Source of the DNA: JAVBMU01 sp031551755
Lineage (GTDB): Bacteria > Actinomycetota > Actinomycetes > Actinomycetales > Cellulomonadaceae
DNA: 54,586 nt
Reading direction: 5' to 3'
Assembly (NCBI GenBank): GCA_031551755.1
Contig: JAVBNE010000008.1
Location: forward strand, 1 to 54,586
A program made the translations under genes and the position numbers. The notes beneath the pieces are model-generated. The model saw nothing but the letters and a program-made list of their open reading frames with translations, had not been told where the DNA came from and searched no databases. This document shows, piece by piece, positions 42,607 to 51,788 of this stretch (the stretch's first letter is position 1; the number at the start of each line of letters is the position of its first letter).

Positions 42607-43527
42607 TCACCGATCGACCACCGGTTGAGGTTCTTCGTCGACCTGGGGCCTCGACGACGATTGTGTGGATTCTACGGGGCGCGGGATCACGGTCGCGTAG
42701 TACAGCGTGGGCGTCCCGGTTCCCGGCAGCCTGAGCGAGCTTTGTTCAGCCACGGAGGAATGGATGCCGTAACGGGTGCCGAGCAGCCGCAGAAGGTCGG
42801 TGGTGCCGGACCGGGCAAGCTCAACCTGCATGGCCTCAGGATCCCCGATAGCGCGCACATGGTAAGGCGCGGTGAGCGGTTGCAGGTCAACCAGAATCGC
42901 CGAACCGGCGCTCCGGATGGCCGACAGTGTCGTCAGCCGTTGGTCATTGACCGAAATCGCCTCGGCTCCCCCTGCCCACAGCGCGTTCACCACATGTTGC
43001 AGGTCGCTGTCCTGGACAGCCGAGTCCCCCTCCTCATCCGCAGACGAGCCGCCTTCCCTAGTGCCGTCGCTGAGGGTCACCACGAGTCCCGGTCCGTCAA
43101 CCGGCACGGTTCCCGTGTTGAGGCCATCGGTCCTGATCCGAGCCAGCAGCTGGGGACTGACCCCGGCCAGCGCGGCGCGTTGCAGGGTCTCGATCTCCGC
43201 GGTCAATGCCGTCGCCTTGGTTGCGGAGTCCTGGGCATTCGCTTCGCGTTCGCGCACCTGCGCCACCAGGAGATCGCGTGTTCTCATCACGGACGGTTGT
43301 GGAGCACGAAGTTGGATCGTGGCGGTGGTTGCGATGAGACCAAGAACGATCGCGATCGCGATGATCGCAGCTGCCCCTGGCCTCGACAATGCTTGCTGAG
43401 TGCCTGCCTTGCGCCGCGCCGCAGCCGCCGCGTACCCGGGATCCAGCGGCCGATGCATCACCTCGTTCAGCAAGGTCATCGAGGCGTCGACGGGGGTGCG
43501 CGAACGGCTCTGTGGGCGTTTACTCAC
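42607..43527 (-). CDS. DUF881 protein (Rv1823-like)
   Basis: 306 residues from GTG 43527 with SD GGAGAG; overlaps the pgsA end by eight bases. One transmembrane helix (AAAIIAIAIVLGLIATTATI), a coiled coil, then DUF881 (GPGLVVTL, GGAEAISVNDQRL, VRAIGDPEAMQ). Paralogue of the gene at 40942-42240 with a much shorter N-terminus; the two probably act together outside the membrane. Confidence 0.85.
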   Translation of the reverse strand: MSKRPQSRSRTPVDASMTLLNEVMHRPLDPGYAAAAARRKAGTQQALSRPGAAAIIAIAIVLGLIATTATIQLRAPQPSVMRTRDLLVAQVREREANAQDSATKATALTAEIETLQRAALAGVSPQLLARIRTDGLNTGTVPVDGPGLVVTLSDGTREGGSSADEEGDSAVQDSDLQHVVNALWAGGAEAISVNDQRLTTLSAIRSAGSAILVDLQPLTAPYHVRAIGDPEAMQVELARSGTTDLLRLLGTRYGIHSSVAEQSSLRLPGTGTPTLYYATVIPRPVESTQSSSRPQVDEEPQPVVDR

Positions 43528-44098
43528 CGCGCTCTCCAGCGAGGAGTGTGCGGGCCTGCTGCACATATTGGAGGCCGGCGAGCCAGTACAAGGCGATCCC
43601 CCACCAGGTAAATGCCCAACCGACGATCGAGGCGATCAGCCCGAGGGCGCCGTCGGCCTCCGCCAGCAGCAACAGTGGGAATGCATACAGCAGCGCGAAC
43701 GTGCCTGCCTTACCGACGAAACTGACCGGCAGAGGGCCGTAGCCGCGCCGGGCCAACACGGGCAGCAAACCCAGAAGCAGTAAATCGCGGGCCACGATCA
43801 CGGCCGCCAACCACGCCGGAACGATGTCCCGCCAAGCCAGCCCGAGGAGCGTGATCAAGATGAACAAGCGGTCGGCCGCGGGGTCGAGCATCTGGCCGAG
43901 TTTGGATACCTGATGCAGACGACGGGCGAGGACCCCATCCAGCCAATCCGAGGCGCCTGAGACTGCCAATACGATCAGAGCCCACACGTCAGCGTGCATC
44001 ACGATGAGCACGGCAAAGACTGGGACCAGGATCAGGCGGGCGAGGCTGATCAGGTTCGGAACGGTCAGAACACGCGAGCTGACCTCCTCAGAAACCAC
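43520..44098 (-). CDS. pgsA: CDP-alcohol phosphatidyltransferase
   Basis: 192 residues from GTG 44098 (GGAAAGG upstream). Signature SDWLDGVLARRLHQVSKLGQ continuing to MLDPAADR: all family aspartates present; several transmembrane helices. Makes a phosphatidylglycerol-type lipid from CDP-diacylglycerol; position equals Rv1822 (pgsA2). Specificity (glycerol-3-phosphate or another alcohol) is inferred. Confidence 0.85.
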   Translation of the reverse strand: MVSEEVSSRVLTVPNLISLARLILVPVFAVLIVMHADVWALIVLAVSGASDWLDGVLARRLHQVSKLGQMLDPAADRLFILITLLGLAWRDIVPAWLAAVIVARDLLLLGLLPVLARRGYGPLPVSFVGKAGTFALLYAFPLLLLAEADGALGLIASIVGWAFTWWGIALYWLAGLQYVQQARTLLAGERGE

Positions 44099-44359
44099 GC
44101 CCGCCACCTTTCCGTTCGCCTCGCGTATCGCACCGTCACCGGGTCCGGTGTGAGAGATCTGGAGCCATCCTACGTATCGCATCGGGTTGAAACGCGACGA
44201 CCCCTCGTCGCGGCGTGGTCGGACAGCGTACGATAGCCGCACCCTACGGAGTTGTGTCACTCCTCCCGCGTGTTGGTATGTCATGCCCGCAGCCTCGCTG
44301 CCAGGGCGATCGGTGTTCGGGAAAACAGTGGCCGGCGGCTGTGAAATGAGCAGGCGCCC

Positions 44360-46195
44360 GTGACTCCTCCCGAACGAATGGTCCACATCTTCATGCCCGC
44401 AGACATCGACGCGCCTGTGAACGGCGATCAGCCGATCACGGACGGTCCCCTGTTTACTGACCTCGGCCTGCCACAGCCACTGCTCCAGGCCATCTCCGAC
44501 CTCGGTTTCACCACGCCGTCGGCCATCCAGATCGAGGCGATCCCGCCGCTGCTCGAGGGTCGCGACATCACCGGGGTGGCGCAGACCGGAACCGGCAAGA
44601 CCGCCGCGTTCGGCCTACCGCTCCTCGCCGCCGTCGACCCCGGCCGACGGCAGGTCCAGGCTCTGGTCCTTGCCCCCACCCGGGAGCTGGCCATGCAGGT
44701 CACCGAGGCCATCCAGAGTTTCGCAAAACACCTTCCTGGCATCGGCGTCGTCGCGGTCTATGGCGGTTCCCCCTACCTTCCTCAACAGCGCGCCCTCGCC
44801 GCGGGCGCGCAGGTCGTGGTCGGCACCCCAGGTCGGGTCATCGATCACCTGGAGCGCAACACGCTCAAACTCGACGGCATCCGGTTCCTGGTGCTTGACG
44901 AGGCCGACGAGATGCTGCGCATGGGATTCGCCGAGGACGTCGAGAAGATCTTCGGCTACGCCCCCCACCGTCGACAGGTCGCCCTGTTCTCCGCAACCAT
45001 GCCCCCGCCGATCCGCAAGGTCGCTGAGACTCACCTCGTGGACCCGGTCTCGATCGCTGTCACCCGGCCCGCATCCACCGTGACCAGCGTGCGGCAGACC
45101 TACGCGGTCGTACCCTTCCGGCACAAGACTGGGGCGCTCGCCCGTGTCCTGGCTACGTCCGATGCCGAAGCGGCCATCGTGTTCACCCGTACCCGAGGAG
45201 CCGCCGAGGAGGTTGGGGCAGCCCTGATCGAACGCGGCGTCTCGGCCGCGACGATCTCCGGGGATGTCGCACAGAAAGATCGCGAGAAGATCGTCGAACG
45301 TCTGCGCACGGGTGCCCTGGACGTACTCGTCGCCACCGATGTCGCCGCTCGCGGGCTGGATGTGGACCGAATCGGCCTTGTGGTGAATTTCGACATCCCA
45401 GGTGAACCAGAGGTGTATGTCCACCGCATCGGTCGCACCGGCCGCGCCGGCAGGACCGGCACTGCTCTGAGCTTCGTCACCCCGCACGAGCGCAACCGCC
45501 TCCGGGCCATCGAGCGCACCACCCGCACTCCCCTGGAGGAAGTGCAGATCCCGTCACCGGCCGATGTTTCGGCCCATAAGGTGCGGCGCCTTCTCGACCA
45601 GACGCCAGCACGCCTCGAAGCAGGACGCCTGAGCCAGTACCGCGACCAGATCACGGGCTTCATCGCTGCCAACGGGCAGATCGACCCCCTTGACGTCGCT
45701 GCGGCACTCGCGGCGCTCGCGGTCGGTGACGACGGGCCTCGGGCTCGGGCGGAACAGGAGCGCTTTGAGGCCGAGCGTGAGCAGATCCGGGCGGCCCGCA
45801 AAGCGGCGCGAACCGACGACGGCCGGGAACGGACCCATGGGCGGCAGGCCCGTGAGGTGGCCGGCCGTGGTCGTGGAGCCAACCGTGAGGTGCGCGGCAC
45901 CCGGTACCGAATCGCGGTCGGGCACACTCACGGTGCACAACCCGGTGGGATCGTCGGAGCACTCACGAATGAGGCGGGTCTGGCCGGTTCGGATGTCGGC
46001 AAGATCGACATCTTCGCGACGTTCTCGCTGGTTGACATCATCAGGCCGCTGGATGCCTCCACGCTGGCCCGTGCGTCCCGCGCCCGAGTGGCGGGAAAGC
46101 CGTTGCGGATCCGGGTGGACGAGGGCGCACCCACGACGCGCCGGGTGCCGCGCGCTGCCGGTGAACGGCATCGTGGCGGAGGTCATCGCCCCTAG
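44360..46195 (+). CDS. DEAD-box RNA helicase (DeaD/CsdA-type)
   Basis: 611 residues. Q motif TTPSAIQIEAIPPLL, AQTGTGKTAAF, APTRELAMQV, LVLDEADEML, SAT, and HRIGRTGRAGRTG; C-terminal DbpA-like RNA-binding domain (YRIAVGHTHGAQPGGIVGAL) and basic tail. Resolves RNA structure, probably in ribosome assembly or RNA decay. GTG 44360 has AGCAGG upstream; ATGs at 44378 and 44393 are alternatives. The 261 bases before it show no clear element beyond weak -10-like boxes. Confidence 0.9.
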   Translation: MTPPERMVHIFMPADIDAPVNGDQPITDGPLFTDLGLPQPLLQAISDLGFTTPSAIQIEAIPPLLEGRDITGVAQTGTGKTAAFGLPLLAAVDPGRRQVQALVLAPTRELAMQVTEAIQSFAKHLPGIGVVAVYGGSPYLPQQRALAAGAQVVVGTPGRVIDHLERNTLKLDGIRFLVLDEADEMLRMGFAEDVEKIFGYAPHRRQVALFSATMPPPIRKVAETHLVDPVSIAVTRPASTVTSVRQTYAVVPFRHKTGALARVLATSDAEAAIVFTRTRGAAEEVGAALIERGVSAATISGDVAQKDREKIVERLRTGALDVLVATDVAARGLDVDRIGLVVNFDIPGEPEVYVHRIGRTGRAGRTGTALSFVTPHERNRLRAIERTTRTPLEEVQIPSPADVSAHKVRRLLDQTPARLEAGRLSQYRDQITGFIAANGQIDPLDVAAALAALAVGDDGPRARAEQERFEAEREQIRAARKAARTDDGRERTHGRQAREVAGRGRGANREVRGTRYRIAVGHTHGAQPGGIVGALTNEAGLAGSDVGKIDIFATFSLVDIIRPLDASTLARASRARVAGKPLRIRVDEGAPTTRRVPRAAGERHRGGGHRP

Positions 46196-46220
46196 TCAGG
46201 CACCTGGACCGCGGGTTCTC

Positions 46221-46676
46221 TCAGTCAGCCGGTGCCTCGCCGTGGACCTTCACTAGGGCGGCGAGGCGCTGGGCCTCGGCGATGGACCGGCGACCATCCG
46301 CGCGCTGGATCCCCATGACGGCCAGTGTCGAGCCGTCGGCCAGGTCGAGCTGGACCCAGGAGTCGCCTGAGCCGAAACGCACCGAAATGATCTGCGCCCA
46401 CACGAGTCTTCGGGTGTAGATGACATTGCGGACGGTCAGTCCCGCAGTATCGGGGCGCGCCCGTACGCCGCCCAGACGCCACAGCAACCAGACGGTGAAC
46501 AGGGCGAAGGCCACGATGGACGCCTTGTCGCCGGCGCCGCCACCCAGCGGCCCGTTGGCGATGAACAGGACGATGATGCAGCCGCCGACCACGACCATGC
46601 CGGCAATCAACGCGACCGCCAGGCCGAACCGTGGGCGGAACTCACGATATGGCTCGGCCCGCCGGTCGGTGCTCAT
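46221..46676 (-). CDS. PH-domain membrane protein
   Basis: 151 residues: two transmembrane helices (about 17-42 and 50-68) followed by a bacterial PH-like domain (GLTVRNVIYTRRLVWAQIISVRF, DSWVQLDLADGS). Often adjacent to his and rib genes in actinobacteria; function unknown. Leaderless-type box. Confidence 0.8.
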   Translation of the reverse strand: MSTDRRAEPYREFRPRFGLAVALIAGMVVVGGCIIVLFIANGPLGGGAGDKASIVAFALFTVWLLWRLGGVRARPDTAGLTVRNVIYTRRLVWAQIISVRFGSGDSWVQLDLADGSTLAVMGIQRADGRRSIAEAQRLAALVKVHGEAPAD

Positions 46677-46682
46677 GATCTC

Positions 46683-46688
46683 AGGTTA
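46683..46688 (-). promoter_or_regulatory. Leaderless-type -10 box of the PH-domain gene
   Basis: TAACCT on the minus strand, six bases, ATG 46676. Confidence 0.5.
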
Positions 46689-46743
46689 CCCACGCGATCT
46701 GGCATCCGGCCCGATACGCTTCCGCGCTGGGAACGGCAGGCGG

Positions 46744-47592
46744 TCAGAGCCGACAGGCGTGAATCGAGGTCACCAGGATGGCGCGCGCGCCGATGTCGTA
46801 CAGGGCGTCCATGACTCGGTTCGTCTCGTCGCGCCGCACCATCGCCCGAACAGCCGCCCAGTCCCGGTCGTGCAACGGGGAGACGGTCGGCGACTCGAGG
46901 CCCGGGGTGATGGCAACGGCCTGCTCCACGATCGAGGCCGGCACGTCGTAGTCCATCAGGACATACTGGCGCGCGGTGAGCACTCCTTGCAGCCGCCGCC
47001 CCAGCACGTCGAGCGTCGCGGGCACCTCGGGGGCGTCCGCCGGCCGGATCAAGACCGCCTCCGATTCCAGGATCGGCTCACCGAAGACCTCCAGACCGGC
47101 GCCTCGCAAGGTCGTGCCCGTGGACACCACGTCGGCGACCACATCCGCGACACCGAGTTGGACGGCGGACTCGACCGCCCCGTCAAGATGCACGATGTCC
47201 GCGGACACCCCGTGATCGTGCAGGTAGTCGCCGACCAGAACCTCGTAGGAGGTCGCCACCCGCAATCCGTTCAGGTCTCCCAACGCCCAGGAACGACCGG
47301 CCGGCCCCGCGAACCGGAAGGTCGACCAGGCGTATCCGAGCTGCATGTGTTCGGTCGCGTTCGCACCCGAGTCGAGCAGCAGGTCGCGACCCGTGATGCC
47401 GGCATCGACGGTTCCCGCGCCCACGTAAACCGCGATATCCCGAGGGCGCAAGAAGAAGAACTCGATGCCGTTGTCAGTGTCGGTCAATACCAGCTGGCGC
47501 GGGTCTCGGCGCTGGCGGTAACCAGCTTCCCGAAGCATCTCGACGGAGGGCTCGGAGAGCGATCCCTTGTTCGGTACGGCAATTCGCAGCAC
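46744..47592 (-). CDS. hisG: ATP phosphoribosyltransferase HisG (long form)
   Basis: 282 residues, the long form with the C-terminal regulatory domain. Seen: LRIAVPNKGSLSEP, YVGAGTVDAGITGRDLL, ADVVADVVSTGTTLR (PRPP site) and the C-terminal VMDALYDIGARAILVTSI. First committed step of histidine synthesis; feedback-inhibited by histidine in this form. GTG start with GAAAGG. Downstream of hisE. Confidence 0.95.
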   Translation of the reverse strand: MLRIAVPNKGSLSEPSVEMLREAGYRQRRDPRQLVLTDTDNGIEFFFLRPRDIAVYVGAGTVDAGITGRDLLLDSGANATEHMQLGYAWSTFRFAGPAGRSWALGDLNGLRVATSYEVLVGDYLHDHGVSADIVHLDGAVESAVQLGVADVVADVVSTGTTLRGAGLEVFGEPILESEAVLIRPADAPEVPATLDVLGRRLQGVLTARQYVLMDYDVPASIVEQAVAITPGLESPTVSPLHDRDWAAVRAMVRRDETNRVMDALYDIGARAILVTSIHACRL

Positions 47593-47654
47593 GGCGAACC
47601 TTTCGTGAGGGCGTAATCAGCCGCGTCGACCCGCCGCGGGGACGGGCCGACAGG

Positions 47655-47918
47655 TCACAGGTGGGAGTAGACATCCTCCAAGGTCAGCCCTTGGGCGACC
47701 ATGAGAACTTGCACGTGATAGAGCAACTGCGAGATCTCCAGCGCGGTCTGCTCATCCCCCTCGTGTTCGGCGGCCATCCACACCTCGGCCGCCTCTTCCA
47801 CGATCTTCTTGCCAATCGCATGCACACCGGCGTCCAGTTCCGCGACGGTTCCAGAGCCGGCGGGACGGGTCACGGACTTCTCGGTGAGTTCGGCAAACAG
47901 GGACTCGAAGGTCTTCAC
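47655..47918 (-). CDS. hisE: Phosphoribosyl-ATP pyrophosphatase HisE
   Basis: 87 residues; KTFESLFAELTEK, GKKIVEEAAEVWMAAEHEG and EISQLLYHVQVLMVAQGL are the MazG-like helices and metal-binding acids. Second step of histidine synthesis, 62 bases before hisG. GTG 47918 chosen by homology and the TACTGT box; there is no SD. Confidence 0.95.
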   Translation of the reverse strand: MKTFESLFAELTEKSVTRPAGSGTVAELDAGVHAIGKKIVEEAAEVWMAAEHEGDEQTALEISQLLYHVQVLMVAQGLTLEDVYSHL

Positions 47919-47924
47919 GGGATC

Positions 47925-47930
47925 ACAGTA
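47925..47930 (-). promoter_or_regulatory. Leaderless-type -10 box of hisE
   Basis: TACTGT on the minus strand, six bases, GTG 47918. Confidence 0.55.
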
Positions 47931-47979
47931 GTGGGGTGCCCGCCCGTGAGCTGGCGTGTCCGGTCTTCGGGCGTCTGCC

Positions 47980-48447
47980 TCACATCCCCCGCAGGGCCAC
48001 GACGGTCGCGATAGCCGCAGTGGCGGCCTGCGCGCCTTTGTCCTCCGAGGAGCCGGGCAAGCCTGCCCGATCCAATGCCTGGGCGTCGTTGTCACAGGTC
48101 AAGACGCCGAAGCCCACGGGTGTCCCGGTCCGCACACTCACCTCGGTCAACCCCAGGGTGGCGGCCTGGCAGACGTAGTCGAAATGCGGGGTACCGCCGC
48201 GGATCACCACACCGAGGGCCACCACCGCATCGGCACCCCGCTCCGCCGCCCTCGCGGCCGCGACGGGCAGCTCGAAGGAGCCGGGTACTCGTACGAGGTC
48301 CACCCGGGAGACGCCCGCCTCCGCCAACGCCCGTTGCGCACCCGCGACCAGCCCGTCCATGACCTCGGTATGCCATTGCGCCGCCACCACTGTCACCCGC
48401 AGTCCGGTGCCGTCGACAACGACAGCCGGTGCTCCATTGCCGCTCAT
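47980..48447 (-). CDS. ribH: 6,7-dimethyl-8-ribityllumazine synthase
   Basis: 155 residues from ATG 48447 with SD GAGGAAGAG. VRVPGSFELPVAA, GVVIRGGTPHFDYV (catalytic His region), PVGFGVLTCDN. Condenses the ribityl pyrimidine with dihydroxybutanone phosphate. Last gene of the rib operon. Confidence 0.95.
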   Translation of the reverse strand: MSGNGAPAVVVDGTGLRVTVVAAQWHTEVMDGLVAGAQRALAEAGVSRVDLVRVPGSFELPVAAARAAERGADAVVALGVVIRGGTPHFDYVCQAATLGLTEVSVRTGTPVGFGVLTCDNDAQALDRAGLPGSSEDKGAQAATAAIATVVALRGM

Positions 48448-48472
48448 CTCTTCCTCCTCGGTCTTGTCACAG

Positions 48473-49744
48473 TCACTGCTCACCGAGCATGTGACCCATA
48501 CGCTCACGCTTCGTGAACAGATACCGCTCGTTGTGCACTGAGCGGCCCACTTCCAGTCGCTCGACCTCGGCGATATCGATACCCAGCCCGCCAAGTCCCG
48601 CCACCTTGGCAGGGTTGTTCGTCAACAGCAGCACTCTGGTCAGGCCCAGATCGGTCAGGATTGCTGCCGCGGCCCCGTACTCGCGCCGGTCCGCCGGCCA
48701 GCCGAGATCGAGATTCGCATCCACCGTGTCCCGACCCGCGTCCTGCAGCCCGTACGCGTTGATCTTCTCCAATAGGCCGATGCCGCGACCCTCGTGACCG
48801 CGCAGGTATACCACCGCACCTCCGTCGCGGGCGACCCGCTCCATGGCGGCCCTCAGCTGCGGGCCACAATCACAACGCAACGAGGCGAAGGCGTCGCCGG
48901 TCAGACACTCGGAATGGACCCGGACGACCGGTACCCCACCTTCCTCGACGGACCGCGCCCACCCCTCACCCACCAGGGCGACGTGTTCCGCACCGGTGCG
49001 CTGATCGCGGTAGCCCACGACGGTCAGCACCCCATGGCTGGTGGGCAACCGCGCCGAACCTGTCCGGTGGACGCGGCGCAGCACATTCTCCGGCGGTTGT
49101 GCCGTCTGCGGCTCGGCTGGGTCGTGTACTTGCCGCCAGGCGATCAGGTCCGCGATCGTGATGAGCACCAGTCCGTCGCGGATGGCGAGGGCGCTCGCAT
49201 CCGCCAGGCGCATCATGGTGCCGTCGTCATGCACGAGTTCCGCGATCCCACCGACCTCGCCCGCGCCGGCCAGCCGCACGAGATCGACGGCTGCCTCCGT
49301 ATGACCCGCACGATGGAGGACTCCCCCCGGAACTGCGCGCAGGGGCAGTACGTGACCCGGGCGGATCAAGTCGCGAGGGCCTGCAGCAGGGTCGGCCAGT
49401 ACCCGCAACGTCCGAGCTCGGTCGGATGCGCTGATCCCGGTCGTCACCCCGGCGGCCGCATCGACGGTGACCGTGTAGGCGGTCCGTCTGGGGTCTTCAC
49501 TGTGCGGGACCATGAGCGGTAGCTCCAGTGCATCGGCCCGGGCCGGGGGCATGGGAGCACACAGATACCCCGAGGAGTGGCGAATGGTCCACGCCACCCA
49601 CTCCACCGCGACATCGCGCGCTGCAAACACGACATCCGCTTCGTTCTCCCGGTCGGGCGAGTCGGCCACCAGCACGGGCCGGCCCGCGCGGATCTCCTCG
49701 ATCGCTTCCTCCACCGTGCCGATCCGCACTCCCGTGGCCGTCAT
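48473..49744 (-). CDS. ribBA: Bifunctional DHBP synthase / GTP cyclohydrolase II
   Basis: 423 residues from ATG 49744, overlapping the ribE stop (ATGA). N-terminal dihydroxybutanone phosphate synthase (DRENEADVVF, RPGHVLPL, RAGHTEAAVDL); the usual RENEGD has Ala36 for Gly. C-terminal GTP cyclohydrolase II (HSECLTGDAFASLRCDCGPQ zinc cysteines, LRGHEGRGIGL, TNNPAK). Feeds both branches of riboflavin synthesis. Confidence 0.95.
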   Translation of the reverse strand: MTATGVRIGTVEEAIEEIRAGRPVLVADSPDRENEADVVFAARDVAVEWVAWTIRHSSGYLCAPMPPARADALELPLMVPHSEDPRRTAYTVTVDAAAGVTTGISASDRARTLRVLADPAAGPRDLIRPGHVLPLRAVPGGVLHRAGHTEAAVDLVRLAGAGEVGGIAELVHDDGTMMRLADASALAIRDGLVLITIADLIAWRQVHDPAEPQTAQPPENVLRRVHRTGSARLPTSHGVLTVVGYRDQRTGAEHVALVGEGWARSVEEGGVPVVRVHSECLTGDAFASLRCDCGPQLRAAMERVARDGGAVVYLRGHEGRGIGLLEKINAYGLQDAGRDTVDANLDLGWPADRREYGAAAAILTDLGLTRVLLLTNNPAKVAGLGGLGIDIAEVERLEVGRSVHNERYLFTKRERMGHMLGEQ

Positions 49745-50364
49745 CGGTCCGCTCCCAACAGCAGTCGCTCCACATACTTGGCGATCACATCGACCTCGAT
49801 GTTGACCGGATCTCCCGTGCTGAGTTCGCCGAGGATCGTGGTCGATAACGTCGTGGGGATCAGGGAGACCCCGAAGGCCTCCGGACCTACCTCGGAGACC
49901 GTCAATGACACCCCACTGACGGCGATCGAACCCTTGACGGCGATGTACCGCGCCAATCCGTCCGGCAGGGAGAACGTGACCTCGTCCCAGCGCGGTCCCG
50001 GAGTGTGCGACACCAGCCGGGCGACCCCGTCCACGTGCCCTTGGACGAGGTGCCCCCCGAGTCGTCCGTTGACGGCCATCGCTCGTTCGAGGTTCACCGG
50101 CGATCCCGGACGCAACGCACCCAGCGACGTGCGCCGCAGGGTCTCCGGCATCACGTCTGCGACGAACCCTTCCTCGGTGAGCCGGGCGACGGTCAGGCAC
50201 ACCCCGTTGACCGCGATCGAGTCGCCCAGAGCGGCATCCGAGGTGACCAGTGGGCCTTCGACCTCGAGTACCGCGTCCGTGGTCTGACCGGCGGTGGCCT
50301 GGCTCACGGTCGCGTGATCGATCCGCCGGACTCGGCCGACCTCCTCGACTATTCCTGTGAACAT
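49741..50364 (-). CDS. ribE: Riboflavin synthase (alpha subunit)
   Basis: 207 residues, two homologous lumazine-binding halves: MFTGIVEEVG with GDSIAVNGVCLTV and MPETLRRT, then GHLVQGHVDGVA with GSIAVSGVSLTV and LIPTTLSTT. Dismutates two lumazines to riboflavin. Its ATG shares one base with the ribD stop; SD GGAGAG. Confidence 0.95.
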   Translation of the reverse strand: MFTGIVEEVGRVRRIDHATVSQATAGQTTDAVLEVEGPLVTSDAALGDSIAVNGVCLTVARLTEEGFVADVMPETLRRTSLGALRPGSPVNLERAMAVNGRLGGHLVQGHVDGVARLVSHTPGPRWDEVTFSLPDGLARYIAVKGSIAVSGVSLTVSEVGPEAFGVSLIPTTLSTTILGELSTGDPVNIEVDVIAKYVERLLLGADR

Positions 50365-51485
50365 CAGCTCTCCTCATCGTCAGGTTGGGTCGCCATCAGC
50401 AGGACGTCTTCGCCCAGCCGTTGAGTCGTTTGCGTGCGGAACCGGGGCGCCTGGGAGAGTGTCCGGACGCCCAGGTCTCCCACCGCGCTGAGCCCGGTCC
50501 CGAGCAGCAGGGGCGCGATGTAGGCGTGGAGCTCGTCCACCCGGCCCGCCGCTAGGAATGCCGTTGACAGGGTGGGTCCGCCCTCCACCAGCAGGTGGTG
50601 CACCTCCAAGGACCAGAGCTCGGCGAGCACCTCGTCGACGTCGTGGCTCCGTAGGCGCACGAGCCCAGGGCCGCGAACCCGCGCATCGGCGGGGATCTCA
50701 CGCCGGCCGACCACGACACGCAAAGGTTGATGCGGGGCCGGCTCCGGTCCAGGCGACCGCGCCGTGAGCGACGGGTCATCGGCCAGCACTGTGCCGGTAC
50801 CCACCGCGATGGCATCCACGGTGGCCCGCACGGTGTGTGCATGATGTCGCGCAAGTTCGCCGGTGATCCACTGGCTCGATCCGTCACCGGCCGCAACCCT
50901 GCCATCGAGGGTGGCGGCGAGCTTCAGGGTGACATACGGCCGTTCGCGGGCCGTTGCGGTTGCCCACCGGTGCACCAGCGTCGCGGCGCCCTCATGACCG
51001 GCGTGCATGACCCGCACACCGGCCGCGCGCAGCATCTCGGCTCCGCCGGCGGCAACCGGGTTCGGGTCCTCGACGGCGTACACCACGGCGGCGACACCGG
51101 CCTCGATCAGAGCTTGCGCGCACGGGCCTGTCCGTCCGGTGTGAGCACAGGGTTCGAGGGTCACCACGGCTGTCGCGCCGACCAGGGAACGCCCCTGCTC
51201 AAGAGCATCAGCGATGGCGGCCACCTCGGCGTGGGGGGTGTCGGCGCCCAGGTGCCAGCCCGCCCCCAGAACCGGCCGAAGGCGGTCGCCGGGTAGTTCC
51301 CAGGGGGTGCCGTCGTACCGGCGCTCGGTTCGGTGGGTCTCTTCGTCCTCGCCTGCCGCCTGCCCGAGGAGTACACATCCGACCCGCGGGTTGGGGCCGT
51401 ACTCGGGGCCGCGGTGAGCCAGCTCGACAGCGCGCGCCATCGCGTCCCGGAGCGTTAACTTCGCGGGTATCGCGCGTTCGGGCAC
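50364..51485 (-). CDS. ribD: Bifunctional deaminase/reductase RibD
   Basis: 373 residues from GTG 51485 with SD GGGAGG. N-terminal deaminase (HAEVAAIADAL, VTLEPCAHTGRTGPC: zinc His and Cys), C-terminal reductase (VTLKLAATLDGRVAA, SSQWITGE, VEGGPTLSTAFL). Second and third steps of riboflavin synthesis. First gene of ribD-ribE-ribBA-ribH, directly under the FMN riboswitch. Confidence 0.95.
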   Translation of the reverse strand: MPERAIPAKLTLRDAMARAVELAHRGPEYGPNPRVGCVLLGQAAGEDEETHRTERRYDGTPWELPGDRLRPVLGAGWHLGADTPHAEVAAIADALEQGRSLVGATAVVTLEPCAHTGRTGPCAQALIEAGVAAVVYAVEDPNPVAAGGAEMLRAAGVRVMHAGHEGAATLVHRWATATARERPYVTLKLAATLDGRVAAGDGSSQWITGELARHHAHTVRATVDAIAVGTGTVLADDPSLTARSPGPEPAPHQPLRVVVGRREIPADARVRGPGLVRLRSHDVDEVLAELWSLEVHHLLVEGGPTLSTAFLAAGRVDELHAYIAPLLLGTGLSAVGDLGVRTLSQAPRFRTQTTQRLGEDVLLMATQPDDEES

Positions 51486-51576
51486 CGCCCACACCTCCCG
51501 GTCGTCCTGTCGACTCCGGGGTGAACGCCGTCGTCGAAGGACGACAACGCACGGTACGGGGATGCCCCGCACCGCC

Positions 51577-51702
51577 ACGCAACTCCTCCCATCCGGACTT
51601 TCACCGTCGGTCCTGGAGTTCCACCAGGTCAACCGCGCATCAGCGCGGGTCGCGGACTGTCACCGCCGGCTCGGAATTACACCGACCCCGGAGTACGTGT
51701 TA
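51577..51702 (-). ncRNA. FMN riboswitch (RFN element)
   Basis: On the minus strand the conserved blocks appear in order: GGGGTCGGTGTAATTCCGA, GCCGGCGGTGACAGTCCGCG, GACCTGGTGGAACTCCAG, GACCGACGGTGAAAGTCCGG and ATGGGAGGAGTTG; ACTCC and GGAGT can close P1. About 90 bases separate it from ribD and contain two hairpins (GCGGGGCATCCCCG; GTCGTCCTTCGACGAC) as expression platform. FMN binding should repress the rib operon. Confidence 0.93.
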
Positions 51703-51711
51703 CTGGCGCTC

Positions 51712-51737
51712 TGTGCCAGTCCTCACAGGATGGCACA
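51712..51737. promoter_or_regulatory. Inverted repeat upstream of the riboswitch
   Basis: TGTGCCA and TGGCACA separated by 12 bases that can also pair (TCCT-CAC-AGGA). The half-site TGTGCCA also occurs inside the 18-base element 52 bases further up. Could be an operator or a hairpin ending transcripts from the toxin side. Confidence 0.4.
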
Positions 51738-51788
51738 TCTGGGCTACTCCCTCGAACAACGTGCACGTAGTGGACGGTCGGTAGAACC

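Noticed and set aside
46198..46237. Terminator between the DEAD-box helicase and PH genes (AGGCACC / GGTGCCT)
   Set aside because: Seven-base arms with a 26-base loop overlapping the PH coding end; too weak.
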